A stretch of DNA of 37,602 nucleotides, taken from contig JBDKTJ010000043.1 in the NCBI GenBank assembly GCA_039698075.1, forward strand, positions 1-37,602, written 5' to 3'. The stretch is from JAJFVC01 sp039698075. Its GTDB lineage: Bacteria > Planctomycetota > Planctomycetia > Pirellulales > Thermoguttaceae. Made by a program: the position numbers and the translations under genes. Each line of letters opens with the position of its first letter. The first letter of the stretch is position 1. The notes under the pieces are model-generated. The model was not told the DNA's origin and ran no database searches. It saw only the letters and a list, made by a program, of their open reading frames with translations. Positions 23,343 through 32,909 of this stretch are shown here, one piece after another.

Positions 23343-26012
23343 ATGACTACTCTTCGTCCCAACGTGTTGGCGGCCAAGGATCGGCTGACGGCGGCGCATC
23401 AGGAATTTCAGCGGCGTCACGAGGCCGGAGCGACCGGCGTCGAACTGTGCGCCGCGATGACCGATCTGCGCGATCGGATCGTGTTGGAATTGACCGAGGC
23501 GGCGCTCGATGATTTGCACGAATCAGGGCCCCGGGGGCTTCTGTCGGAAATCGCGCTGGTGGCCCACGGCGGGTACGGTCGCCGCGACGTCGCGCCGTTC
23601 AGCGACGTGGACCTGATGATTTTGCATCCGCCGGGCCGGGACGATCGCGTGGCGTCGTTGGCCGAGCGGTTGTTGCGCGACGTTTTCGACGCGGGCCTGT
23701 GTTTGGGCCACAGCGTGCGAACGCCCGAGCAGGCCTGCCGGCTGGCCGCCAACGAGCCGATGATTTGCACCTCGTTGGTCGAGTCGCGGCTGCTTCGGGG
23801 CGACGCCGCGCTGTTCGCCCGATATCAAAAACAGTTTCGACGCCAAAAACGGCGCCGTGCCAGGGGCCTGATCTCCGGCGTCTTGGAGGATCGTTGGAAG
23901 GAGCAACGCCGCTACGGCGAGACGGTCTTCCTATTGGAGCCGAACGTCAAGCGATCGCGCGGCGCGCTGCGTGATTTCCAGTTGATTCGTTGGATTGGAT
24001 CTTTGCGGTACGGGGCGGCGGATCCGCGCGAGTTGCATGCGCGCGGCCTGCTGAGCGAAGAGGATTTTCGGGCGTTGGAGCGGGCCTATGAGTTTCTGCT
24101 GCGGCTGCGCAACGAGTTGCATTTTCACGCGCGGCAGGCGGCCGACGTGCTCGATCGGGCCGAGCAGTTGCGCATCGCTGAGTTGCGCGGCTACAAGCCG
24201 CAGTCGGGCCTGCTTCCGGTCGAACAGTTCATGCGCGATTATTTTCGCCACACGGCGGCGCTGAACCACATCGCCACGCAATTCGCCGCCAAGGCGCAGT
24301 CGCGCGACGCATGGATCCGGACGGCCACGCTGCTGTTCGGCCATCGGGTGGACGACGGCGTGCACGTCGGGCCAGCGGGCGTGTTGGCCACGCGGCGAGC
24401 CGCCGAACGCATCAGCGGCGATCTGACGTCGATCATGCAACTGGTCGACTTGGCCAACCTGTACGACACGTCGATCGCGCCGGCCACGTGGGAAGTGATT
24501 CGGCGGCGCGCGTGCCGATTGCCGAAGGCGATGCCGCCGCCGCAAGCGTGCCGCTATTTTCTGTCGCTGTTGGCGCATCCGGCCAAGCTGGGGCCGCTGT
24601 TGCGCGATCTGCACGATGCGCATCTGTTGGAGCGTTTCGTGCCGGAGTTTCATCACGCCCGGGGCTTGCTGCAATTCAACCAGTACCACAAATACACGGT
24701 TGACGAACACTGTCTGCGCGCGGTCGAGTTTGCCACCGATTTATGGAACGACGCGGGCCCGTTGGGACGCGTGTATCGTCCGATGCCGCGAAAATACTTG
24801 CTGCATCTGGCGCTGTTGATTCACGACTTGGGCAAGGGCCGGTTGGAGGATCATCGGGAGGTCGGCGTTCAGATCGCCACCGCGGTGGCGCAACGGCTCG
24901 GACTGCCGGACGACGAGGCCGAATCACTGCGGTTCTTGGTCCACAAGCACATGCTGATGAATCATCTGGCGTTTCGCCGCGACACGTCCGACGAGCAGTT
25001 GGTGGTGCAGTTGGCCGTGCAGGTCGGTTCGCCGGAGTTGCTGCAAATGCTGTACGTGCTGACGGCGTGCGACCTCGGCGCGGTGGGCCCGAACGTCTGG
25101 GACGGCTGGAAACAAGAGGTTGTCACCGACCTGTATCACCGCACGATGCAGCACCTGGCCGGCGAAAGCCCCGAGACGACCATCGACGAATTGCCGGGCC
25201 GGCGTCGCGAGGCGGTGCGTCAAGAGTTGGGGGCGTCGCAAAACGACCCTTGGTTCGTCGAACACGTCGACGCGTTGCCGGCGGCGTATTTCAACGTGAC
25301 CTCGTCCGCCCAGGCCGCCGCGGACTTGCGGCTGCTCCACGGATTGACGCTTCTACCGATGGATCGGTCGCAGGGTAAAACGATCGGCGGCGTTTCGGTC
25401 GCCGCGGCCTATCAACCGGACACCGCGACGGTCCAGCTTACGGTCGCCACGTCCGAGTCGATCATCCAGGGCATTTTTCATCGGCTCACCGGCGCGTTGA
25501 GCAGCCGCGGGCTGAAAATTCGCGCGGCGGAAATCCACACCCTGCCCGACGGATTGGTGCTGGATCGGTTCGTCGTGCACGATCCGGATTTTGCGGGCGA
25601 GCCGCCCCCGTCGCGACTGGAGCAAATCGGCCATGCGCTGGCCCAGTCGCTGCAAGCCGACGCAAACCGTCCGCCGGCGTTTCGTCGCACGTGGCAGATG
25701 AACTCGCGTCCGGCGGCGCCAATGCCGGGCGTGCCGACTCGCGTGAACATCGACAACAGCACTTCCGCCCAATTCACGATCATCGACGTTTTCACGCACG
25801 ACCGCACGGGGCTGTTGTACGCCGTGGCCCGGGAGTTGTTCGAGTTGGAGCTATCGGTCAGTCGCGCGAAGATCGGCACGTATCTCGATCAGGTCGTCGA
25901 CGTGTTTTACGTCACCGATCGGCAAGATTGCAAGATCCGAGATGAACGCCGGTTGGAGGAGATTCGCCGTCGGCTGCTTGAGGTGGCCGAACGGAAACCG
26001 GATGCCACGTAA
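23343..26012 (+). CDS. glnD: PII uridylyltransferase/uridylyl-removing enzyme GlnD
   Basis: An 889-residue bifunctional enzyme that uridylylates and deuridylylates PII in response to glutamine. The nucleotidyltransferase motif is AHGGYGRRDVAPFSDVDLMI, with Gly 76-77 and Asp 88 and 90. The HD domain has LIHDLGKGRLEDHREVG with H494-D495 and a further His in HKHMLMNHLAFR. Two C-terminal ACT domains follow, near 700-770 and 812-885 (IDVFTHDRTGLLYAVARELF), which sense glutamine. Length is normal. The start at 23343 (MTTLRP) has no Shine-Dalgarno; a TTG at 23319 in frame is an alternative. Its target PII is encoded directly upstream. Confidence 0.95.
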   Translation: MTTLRPNVLAAKDRLTAAHQEFQRRHEAGATGVELCAAMTDLRDRIVLELTEAALDDLHESGPRGLLSEIALVAHGGYGRRDVAPFSDVDLMILHPPGRDDRVASLAERLLRDVFDAGLCLGHSVRTPEQACRLAANEPMICTSLVESRLLRGDAALFARYQKQFRRQKRRRARGLISGVLEDRWKEQRRYGETVFLLEPNVKRSRGALRDFQLIRWIGSLRYGAADPRELHARGLLSEEDFRALERAYEFLLRLRNELHFHARQAADVLDRAEQLRIAELRGYKPQSGLLPVEQFMRDYFRHTAALNHIATQFAAKAQSRDAWIRTATLLFGHRVDDGVHVGPAGVLATRRAAERISGDLTSIMQLVDLANLYDTSIAPATWEVIRRRACRLPKAMPPPQACRYFLSLLAHPAKLGPLLRDLHDAHLLERFVPEFHHARGLLQFNQYHKYTVDEHCLRAVEFATDLWNDAGPLGRVYRPMPRKYLLHLALLIHDLGKGRLEDHREVGVQIATAVAQRLGLPDDEAESLRFLVHKHMLMNHLAFRRDTSDEQLVVQLAVQVGSPELLQMLYVLTACDLGAVGPNVWDGWKQEVVTDLYHRTMQHLAGESPETTIDELPGRRREAVRQELGASQNDPWFVEHVDALPAAYFNVTSSAQAAADLRLLHGLTLLPMDRSQGKTIGGVSVAAAYQPDTATVQLTVATSESIIQGIFHRLTGALSSRGLKIRAAEIHTLPDGLVLDRFVVHDPDFAGEPPPSRLEQIGHALAQSLQADANRPPAFRRTWQMNSRPAAPMPGVPTRVNIDNSTSAQFTIIDVFTHDRTGLLYAVARELFELELSVSRAKIGTYLDQVVDVFYVTDRQDCKIRDERRLEEIRRRLLEVAERKPDAT

Positions 26013-26020
26013 TCGTCGCT

Positions 26021-27712
26021 TTAGCGTCGCGCCAGCACGACCATCTCGTCGGGCCCCAGAAATCGTCGCTGGCGAAAAATTTCTTCGAGTCGGCCGGGGA
26101 ATTGTTTTTGCACGTCGACGGCGTGTCGGCTGGTCGTGATGACGTAGGCCGGGCCGGGCGTTTTGAGAAACTGCCGCAGTTGGTCGACGGCCGGACGATC
26201 CGGTTCGTTCATGCAACGGACGACCGGGTGGCCGGCGTAGTAGACCGTGCTTTCGCGGAAGAATCGATACGTGGCGATCGAGGCCCGGGACACGTCGCCG
26301 CTGTGGGCCTGAATGGCGGCGATCATGGCCGGACCGTTTTGATGCCGATCGACCCGCGTCGCGCCCCAGCCGAACATGGCCGTCAACAGCACGACAGCCG
26401 TGACGGTCAGGCCGATGGCCGCCGACCGTGGCCGGCCTTGCGAGGTTTGCCGCCAACACCACACGCCGCCGACCACCGGAATCAGGCCCAAAATGCCCAG
26501 GATCGCGTCGCCGGGCAGATAGGTGCGAGCGACGATCGGGACCACGATCGCGATGCCGACGCCGACCAAAATCAGCGAAAGCCAAGCGTTGCGAAGCCAA
26601 CTGCGGCCGAGGCTGGCCGGTTCGGTTTGCCAACGCTCGACCAGCCGGGCCGTCAGCAGCGCCAATGCGGGATAGGCCGGCAACAAGTAATGCGGCAATT
26701 TCGTTTTGCAGACCGACCAGAACACCAACCACGTGGCGAACCAACACAGAGCCAGCACACAGCCGTCGCTGTCGCGCAGTTTTTGACGAACGCGCTGCCA
26801 AGTGTCGATCAACGTGGGCCCCAGCAAAATCGACCACGGAAAAAATCCGACCAGCAGGGCCGGCAGATGATAAAAGTGGTAGGAGAACGAGACTAGCAGC
26901 GCGAGCGTTTGGTGCAGATATCCGCCGACGTCGCCATGGCCGAGAATCGGTTGTTGGAACGGACGGAGGTTGAACTCTAGGAAAAACTGTCGGGGCCACT
27001 GGCCGTGTGTTTGCACGCCGACCCAAACGTACCACGGCAGCGCGACGGCCGCGACGACCAAAAAGGCCGTCAGGGGTCGCATCCAAAGGGCCGATCGCAA
27101 CAGGTTGCGCCAGCCGTCGGTCACGAGCAAATAGAGCCCCATGGCCGCCAACGGCAGCACCAATCCGACCGGTCCTTTGCCCAGCACGGCGATGCCCAAG
27201 CATGCGTACATCGGCACGGCGTCGCGCAATGGGAAGGATGAGCCGCCGCGTTTTCGTCCCAGCACGAACCACCAAAAGGCCAGCGTCGTGACGAGCGTCA
27301 GCGCGGCGTCGACCGTCGCGGCCCGGGCTGAAATGGCCATCAACACGGTCGTGGCGGTGATCAGGCCCGTCCATAGCCCGACCTTTGCATTGCAAAGCAC
27401 GCGGCCCAAATGGAACGCCGCCAGCGCGGTAGCCATGCCGAACACGGCCGAGAAGAATCGGGCGCCCAGCTCGTTGACGCCGAACAGCTTGAACCCGGCC
27501 ATCATGGTCCAAAACATCAGCGGCGGCTTTTCGGGAAACATGGCGCCGTTGAAACGCGGCTCGACCCAATCGCCGCGCTGGAGCATTTCGCGCGAACAGG
27601 TGGCGTATAGGGCCTCGTCCATGTCCCAGAGCGACGCGCCGCCGAGCTGGGTGAAAAAGACGATGCCGGCGGCCGCCGCGATCCACAGTTGATACCGCAC
27701 TTCAGGACGCAC
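26021..27712 (-). CDS. GT39/ArnT-like membrane glycosyltransferase
   Basis: A 563-residue polytopic membrane protein with about twelve hydrophobic segments. The N-terminal loop SLWDMDEALYATCSREML has the acidic pair expected for the catalytic site of ArnT/PMT-type enzymes. FPEKPPLMFWTMMAGFKLFG and a PMT-like loop follow. Such enzymes use polyprenyl-phosphate sugars to modify lipid A or proteins; the acceptor is unknown. The start is a GTG at 27712, with GAGGAG eight bases upstream on the reverse strand. The stop lies eight bases from the stop of the convergent glnD. Confidence 0.82.
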   Translation of the reverse strand: MRPEVRYQLWIAAAAGIVFFTQLGGASLWDMDEALYATCSREMLQRGDWVEPRFNGAMFPEKPPLMFWTMMAGFKLFGVNELGARFFSAVFGMATALAAFHLGRVLCNAKVGLWTGLITATTVLMAISARAATVDAALTLVTTLAFWWFVLGRKRGGSSFPLRDAVPMYACLGIAVLGKGPVGLVLPLAAMGLYLLVTDGWRNLLRSALWMRPLTAFLVVAAVALPWYVWVGVQTHGQWPRQFFLEFNLRPFQQPILGHGDVGGYLHQTLALLVSFSYHFYHLPALLVGFFPWSILLGPTLIDTWQRVRQKLRDSDGCVLALCWFATWLVFWSVCKTKLPHYLLPAYPALALLTARLVERWQTEPASLGRSWLRNAWLSLILVGVGIAIVVPIVARTYLPGDAILGILGLIPVVGGVWCWRQTSQGRPRSAAIGLTVTAVVLLTAMFGWGATRVDRHQNGPAMIAAIQAHSGDVSRASIATYRFFRESTVYYAGHPVVRCMNEPDRPAVDQLRQFLKTPGPAYVITTSRHAVDVQKQFPGRLEEIFRQRRFLGPDEMVVLARR

Positions 27713-27751
27713 GACAAAAACTCCTCAAAAGATCCCAAGACCGATGCGATC

Positions 27752-27781
27752 TTGCGGCGAGGAACGCGAGTTTGGTATAAG
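27752..27781 (+). promoter_or_regulatory. Candidate promoter of the second PAP2 gene
   Basis: TTGCGG at 27752-27757 and TATAAG at 27776-27781 are 18 bases apart. They lie about 78 bases upstream of the PAP2 start, in the divergent gap to the GT39-like gene. Confidence 0.4.
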
Positions 27782-27858
27782 AGAACAAACTAGCCAACGG
27801 AACGAGTGATACTCTAAAACATCCGGCCGGTTGGGCCAACACCACTTTTCGCTTGCCG

Positions 27859-28554
27859 ATGACTCCAAAGTGCCCAATTTGGCGTAATTTTTTCTTACCC
27901 CTGGCGCTATTGGCCGCGGCCGCGTTGGCGTTGGCGGTCGACGTTCGCGTGGCGGCGGCGTTTCGGGCCTGGAATCAAACGCCCACGGTCCGGTCGTATT
28001 TGGGGCTTTTCGGCATGTTCGAGACGTTCGGCCATGGGGCCGGCGTGATCGTGCTGGTGCTGGCGCTTCATCAACTTGATCCGAAGCGTCGCTGGGCGAT
28101 TCCTCGCGTGTTGACCTGCGCGCTGGCCGCCGGATTGGCCGCCGATCTGGTCAAATTGCTGATTTTTCGGACGCGGCCCTACGATAGTTCGCTCGTGGGC
28201 TCGGTTTGGACGACCTTTGGGCCGTGGTTTCCGTTGTGGGGCGCCGGCAGCTCGGGCCAGAGTTTTCCGTCGGCGCACACGGCCACGGCGGTCGGGTTTG
28301 CCGCCGCGCTGTGCTGGCTCTATCCGCAAGGCCGATGGCTTTTTTCGATCCTGGCCGCGCTGGTCGGATGCCAACGGATTGTCTGCGGGGCGCATTTTCC
28401 AAGCGACGTGTTGGTCGGTGCGGCGACCGGCTACACGGCGAGCCTGTTTCTGTTGAAGATCGGCCCGGCGTCGGCGTGGTTCGATCGCAAGGAAACGATC
28501 TGGCGGGCTGGCTGGGGCGGGTCAGTCGCTGATCCCGAACCGGTGGATCGTTAG
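27859..28554 (+). CDS. PAP2-family phosphatase
   Basis: A 231-residue membrane phosphatase. K99-x6-RP (KLLIFRTRP), PSAH at 137-140, and R173 with H179 and D183 in CQRIVCGAHFPSD complete the PAP2 triad. About five TM segments are visible. I start at the ATG at 27859; a TTG two codons earlier is possible. The 3' end overlaps the convergent galM by 33 bases. It differs from the PAP2 protein at 13984-14817, which has PSGH and a longer N-terminus, so they are not a recent duplication. The substrate is unknown. Confidence 0.82.
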   Translation: MTPKCPIWRNFFLPLALLAAAALALAVDVRVAAAFRAWNQTPTVRSYLGLFGMFETFGHGAGVIVLVLALHQLDPKRRWAIPRVLTCALAAGLAADLVKLLIFRTRPYDSSLVGSVWTTFGPWFPLWGAGSSGQSFPSAHTATAVGFAAALCWLYPQGRWLFSILAALVGCQRIVCGAHFPSDVLVGAATGYTASLFLLKIGPASAWFDRKETIWRAGWGGSVADPEPVDR

Positions 28555-29559
28555 CTGCTCGAACCGTTCGCCCGGCCGAAGCAACGTCGACGGAAAGTCG
28601 GGGTGATTGGGCGAGTCGGGATAATGCTGAGTTTCAAGACACAGGGCATGGTGGCTTGAAAATCGCTTGCCATGTTGGCCGACCATGTCGAGCCCATTGG
28701 CCGTGTAAAACTGCAGGGCCGGCTGCGTCGTGAAAATGTCCATCGTGCGGCCGCTGGTGGGTTCGACCACGCTTGCCGCCAGCGAGCAGTTGGCGCTGCC
28801 GTTCAACGCGTAGCAATGGTCGTAGCCGCCACCGGTCTGAGCGATTTGAGCGCCGATGGGTGTTGATTTCAAAAAATCGAACGGCGTGCCGACGACCGAT
28901 CGAAGCGCTCCAGTCGGAATCAGGCCCGAATCAACGGCCAGATAGCGGTCGGCATGAATCGTCAACCGGTGGTCCAAGACGTCGCCCGATCCGCCGTTGG
29001 CCAGATTCCAATAGGTGTGATTGGTCAGATTGACAACCGTTGCCCGGTCGGTCGTGGCCGAGTAGTGCATTCGCAGTTGGTTGTCGTCGGTCAGGCTGTA
29101 AACCACTTGGACGGCGAGTCGACCGGGATAGCCCTCGTCGCCGTCCGGGCTGACGTAGGAGAAGGCCGCGCCGGCCGAGTCCGCCGCCGTGATCGGTTCG
29201 GCCTGCCAAACCACTTCGTCAAATCCGACGAGCCCGCCGTGCAGATGGTTGGGGCCGTTGTTCACGGCCAAATGATACTCAACGCCGTCGATCGAAAACC
29301 GCCCCTTGGCGATCCGATTGGCGTAGCGGCCCACCGTGGAGCCGAGACACGGATGGCCTTTCACATAGTCGTCCAACGAGCCGAGCGTCAGGGCGATGTT
29401 GGCCGGCTCGCCGTTTCGGTCGGGCGTTTCGACCGACGTGATCGTGGCCCCGAAGGTCATGATCGTCACGCGCAGCCCATGGGCGTTGGTCAGCGCATAT
29501 TGTTCGACATCGACGCCGTCGGCCGTGCGGCCGAGCGAAGTTTTTTGGACAGAAGCCAT
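28522..29559 (-). CDS. galM: Aldose 1-epimerase GalM
   Basis: A 345-residue mutarotase that interconverts alpha and beta anomers of hexoses. VTIMTFGATITSVETPDRNG and STVGRYANRIAKGRFSIDG are N-terminal family blocks. NNGPNHLHGGLVGFDEVVW holds the first catalytic His, and LTNHTYWNL near 185 the second. CLETQHYPDSPNHPDFP near the end holds the catalytic Glu. I chose the start at 29559 (MASVQKTS); the frame is open to 29688 but that part is antisense shadow within serC. It lies five bases after the serC stop, so both are probably in one transcript, and its 3' end overlaps the PAP2 gene. Confidence 0.9.
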   Translation of the reverse strand: MASVQKTSLGRTADGVDVEQYALTNAHGLRVTIMTFGATITSVETPDRNGEPANIALTLGSLDDYVKGHPCLGSTVGRYANRIAKGRFSIDGVEYHLAVNNGPNHLHGGLVGFDEVVWQAEPITAADSAGAAFSYVSPDGDEGYPGRLAVQVVYSLTDDNQLRMHYSATTDRATVVNLTNHTYWNLANGGSGDVLDHRLTIHADRYLAVDSGLIPTGALRSVVGTPFDFLKSTPIGAQIAQTGGGYDHCYALNGSANCSLAASVVEPTSGRTMDIFTTQPALQFYTANGLDMVGQHGKRFSSHHALCLETQHYPDSPNHPDFPSTLLRPGERFEQLTIHRFGISD

Positions 29560-29564
29560 GATTC

Positions 29565-30659
29565 CTACTGGTTCTTCTGGCAGAATTCGAGCATGAAGTC
29601 GCGCAACAACTGCACGCCTTCGATGGGCATCGCGTTGTAGATCGACGCGCGGCAGCCGCCGACCGACCGATGGCCCTTCAACTCGCACAGCCCTCGCTCG
29701 GCGGCCTGTTTCAGGAACGGCTCGTCGTGGGCGGGATTGGCCAATCGGAACGGGACGTTCATCATCGAACGGCTCGACGGTTCGGCGTGGCCCTGATAAA
29801 AGCCGTTCGAGTGGTCGATCACGTCATAAAGCAGCATGGCTTTGCGACGGTTCAGTTCGGCCATTTTGTCGAGGCCGCCGATCTGGTTCAAAAGCCAATC
29901 GGTGACCAGCTTGACGATGTAGATGGCGAACGTCGGCGGGGTGTTCAGCAGCGACTTGCCCTCGGCCAGCACTTTGTAGTTGACCAGCGACGGCAAATCG
30001 TCCGGCGAGCGAGCGACCAGATCGTCGCGGATGATGACGATCGTCACCCCGGCGGGCCCGGCGTTCTTTTGGGCGCAGGCGAACAACACGCCGTATTTTT
30101 TCATGTTCACCGGACGCGAAAGGAAATCGGACGACGAATCGCAAATCAGCGGAGCGTCGCCCACGTCCGGCTCGGTCGCGTACTGCACGCCTTGGATCGT
30201 CTCGTTCGAGGTCATGTACGTGTAGGCGGCGTCGGCGACCAGGTTCAACTCGCTTTGTTTCGGCGTGCGATTGAAATTGAGCGGCTTGCCGTCCCAGGCC
30301 ACATGCACCTGGCCCTGGGTTTTGGCTTCGTCGTGGGCTTTTTTGCTCCACGTGCCGTCGACGATGTAGTTGGCTTTTTTGCCGGTTCCGTGCAGCAGGT
30401 TCATCGGGATCATGCCGAATTGCAACAGCGCGCCGCCTTGCAGGAACAGCACGCGGTAGTTGTCCGGAATGCCCAGCAGGGTTCGCAGGTTGGCTTCGGC
30501 CTGATTGATGATCTTGTCGAAGGCTTTCGAACGATGGCTGATCTCGAGGATCGAAATGCCCGTGCCCGGCAGGGCCAGCAAATCGCGTTGGGCCTCTTCG
30601 AGCACGGGAAGGGGCAAGACGGCCGGTCCGGGCGAGAAGTTATAGACGCGCTTTTCCAT
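29565..30659 (-). CDS. serC: Phosphoserine aminotransferase SerC
   Basis: A 364-residue PLP enzyme that makes phosphoserine from 3-phosphohydroxypyruvate and glutamate, in serine synthesis (and in the pyridoxal 5'-phosphate pathway of some bacteria). The PLP lysine is K198 in FACAQKNAGPAGVTIVII, the same number as in E. coli. VYNFSPGPAVLPLPVLEEAQ is the classic N-terminus, and ISILEISHRSKAFDKI follows. The C-terminus has MNVPFRLANP and GHRSVGGCRASIYNAMPIEG. AAGGTG lies 6 bases upstream on the reverse strand. It is followed by galM after five bases. Confidence 0.95.
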   Translation of the reverse strand: MEKRVYNFSPGPAVLPLPVLEEAQRDLLALPGTGISILEISHRSKAFDKIINQAEANLRTLLGIPDNYRVLFLQGGALLQFGMIPMNLLHGTGKKANYIVDGTWSKKAHDEAKTQGQVHVAWDGKPLNFNRTPKQSELNLVADAAYTYMTSNETIQGVQYATEPDVGDAPLICDSSSDFLSRPVNMKKYGVLFACAQKNAGPAGVTIVIIRDDLVARSPDDLPSLVNYKVLAEGKSLLNTPPTFAIYIVKLVTDWLLNQIGGLDKMAELNRRKAMLLYDVIDHSNGFYQGHAEPSSRSMMNVPFRLANPAHDEPFLKQAAERGLCELKGHRSVGGCRASIYNAMPIEGVQLLRDFMLEFCQKNQ

Positions 30660-30893
30660 GTTCGCACCTTATTCGAGAAGTATTTTATTTGGCACAAAAG
30701 CACACGATTGTTAGTTTAACCGACCCGGGGCGCAAAAAAAGGGGGGCGGGGGATGGCAGAGTGGGAATGGTGGGCGGGGTTGGTGAAAAACCAATGTTGG
30801 GCAAAAAACACCCACGCGCCATTCCACGTCTGCTGTCGCCTCGCCCCCTCGTTTTTACTATCGTTGCCGATGCGGCGTCGGACTCCGCATGGA

Positions 30894-32909
30894 TCAGACC
30901 TTAAACTGGCCGACCAACTGGCGGAGCGTCTCGGCCTGAGCGCCGAGTTCTTCGCTGCTGGAGGCCATCTCCTCGCTGCCGGTGGCGGCCTGCTCGGTCG
31001 CCTGGGCGACGATCTGAATCGCCTTCGAGACTTCCGTGGCGTTGCCGGCTTGCTGCACGGTGGCCGTGGCGATCTCGGCGATCTTCGCGGCGGTCGCCTC
31101 GGCGGCCTCGATGATCTGCTTGAGCGATTGGCTGGTCTGGTCGCTCAGATGCGAGCCCTCTTCCACCCGGCCGGTCGATTCCTTGATGAGGGCCGAGATT
31201 TCCCGGGCGGCTTGGTTCGATCGTTCGGCCAGCTTGCGGACCTCGTCGGCCACGACGGCGAATCCCATGCCGTGCTCGCCGGCTCGGGCCGCTTCGATGG
31301 CTGCGTTCAGGGCCAGCAAGTTCGTTTGGCTGGCGATCTCCGAAATGACTTGGATGATCTCGGCGATCTGGGCCGAACTGCCGCGGATTTGGCTCATCGA
31401 CTCGCTCGACTTTTGCACGGCGACGCTGCCCTGCTCGGCCAGGCTGTTCGACTCGTTGGCCACGACGTTCGCTTCGTTCGCATTCGTCTTGACCACTTCG
31501 ACGGATCGGGCCAATTCCTCGATCGAGGCGGTCATTTCCTCGACGCTGGCGCTTTGCGACTGGGCGGCTTGGGCCAGGGTTTGCGAGTTCTCGGCGATCA
31601 CGCGCGAGCCCTCGGCGAACTGATTGGCGCTCTCGGTCAACTGGCTCATCGCGTCGCGGATGTTGACGACCACCAGATTGACGTCGTCGCGGAGCCGGCC
31701 GTAAATGCCTGGATACTCCTTGGCGACCGGTTGCGTGAAATCCTTTTGGGCCATGCACATCAACGTCTTGGCGATGTCGCGGATCGGCACGACGAAGCCG
31801 TCGAGCATGTTGTTCATGCCGCCGATGATGTCGTGGAACTTGCCTGGGAACCGCGAGGCGTCGGCCTTGCTGTCCAGTTCGCCCTGGGTTGCGGCCTTGG
31901 CCAAGTTTGTGCTCTCGGCGATCAGCCCGTTGATCGCGTCGATGCATTGATTCACACTATCCCGGATCTCGTTGAAGTCGCCGTTGTAGTGGTCGGTGAT
32001 CTTCGGGGGGATGTCGCCCTTCGAGATGCGGTTCATATAGTCGGCGCATACGCTCAACGGTCGGGTCAGGGCGTCGAGCGTGTCGTTGATGCCCGTCAAG
32101 ATGGGACGGAACTCCAAGCTGACGAGCTCCGGATTGCCTCGGACGTGGAGTTGTCCGGCCACGGCGGCCTGCGACAGCCGGTCGGCCTCGCCGATCACGG
32201 TCCGCAGCATTTTCGACACGTTCGTCGAAATGAACAGCGCCAAGACGACCATGACGAGGGCGCCCAGACCGATGGTGGCGAACATCAGGGTCGCACTGCT
32301 CGACGCGTCGGCGATCGCTTGCGACGCAGCCTCGGCGGCGAGTTTTTCGTTGAACGCGACCAAGGCGCCCAATTTCTCCGACGATCGGTTCATGGCGTCG
32401 CGCGAACCGGACGCCACGTCCATCGACTTGGCGTCGACGGCCAACACCTTGGGGTCGTCCAGCTTCAGGCCGTCGGCGACCAATTTATCCTTTTGTTGGG
32501 CCAGCGACTGAACCGCATCGGCGGTTTTTCGCCAGGTTTGCCAAGCGTCGAGGCACTCACGCCACATGGCCGCTTCTTCGGACGACTTGGCCAGCGCGTC
32601 ATAGTTCTTGATGCCGCCTTGCGCCAGAGCCAAGCCCATGGCGAGTCGCTCGTATTGTTGCTTGCGCACGGCCGGCGCCATCATCTGCGGATGAACGAGT
32701 CCTCGCATGCCGTAGCCGGCGTGCATTTGTCCGGCGGCGATGTTGCCGAGGTTGGACACGCTCGGCAGCCGCGATGTTCCAATGTTGGCGGTATGACCGG
32801 ACAGTTTGCCGATTCCTCGATAGCCGACCCATCCGACCGTCACGGCGACGGCAATGGCCAAGCTGAAACCGGCCAACACTTTCGTACCCGTCTTCATTCG
32901 TGCGTGCAT
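30894..32909 (-). CDS. Methyl-accepting chemotaxis protein with repeated HAMP domains
   Basis: A 671-residue chemoreceptor. TM1 lies near 10-30 (VLAGFSLAIAVAVTVGWVGY). A helical periplasmic domain of about 170 residues of the four-helix-bundle type follows, then TM2 near 205-227 (FATIGLGALVMVVLALFIST). Two or three HAMP-like units follow to about 430. The signalling tip is EIASQTNLLALNAAIEAARA, then GEHGMGFAVVADEVRKLAER. There is no C-terminal CheR-binding pentapeptide. The ligand is unknown. I start at 32909 because AAGGAG lies six bases upstream; 12 codons upstream are open. No che genes are in the window, so it must join a system encoded elsewhere. Confidence 0.92.
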   Translation of the reverse strand: MHARMKTGTKVLAGFSLAIAVAVTVGWVGYRGIGKLSGHTANIGTSRLPSVSNLGNIAAGQMHAGYGMRGLVHPQMMAPAVRKQQYERLAMGLALAQGGIKNYDALAKSSEEAAMWRECLDAWQTWRKTADAVQSLAQQKDKLVADGLKLDDPKVLAVDAKSMDVASGSRDAMNRSSEKLGALVAFNEKLAAEAASQAIADASSSATLMFATIGLGALVMVVLALFISTNVSKMLRTVIGEADRLSQAAVAGQLHVRGNPELVSLEFRPILTGINDTLDALTRPLSVCADYMNRISKGDIPPKITDHYNGDFNEIRDSVNQCIDAINGLIAESTNLAKAATQGELDSKADASRFPGKFHDIIGGMNNMLDGFVVPIRDIAKTLMCMAQKDFTQPVAKEYPGIYGRLRDDVNLVVVNIRDAMSQLTESANQFAEGSRVIAENSQTLAQAAQSQSASVEEMTASIEELARSVEVVKTNANEANVVANESNSLAEQGSVAVQKSSESMSQIRGSSAQIAEIIQVISEIASQTNLLALNAAIEAARAGEHGMGFAVVADEVRKLAERSNQAAREISALIKESTGRVEEGSHLSDQTSQSLKQIIEAAEATAAKIAEIATATVQQAGNATEVSKAIQIVAQATEQAATGSEEMASSSEELGAQAETLRQLVGQFKV

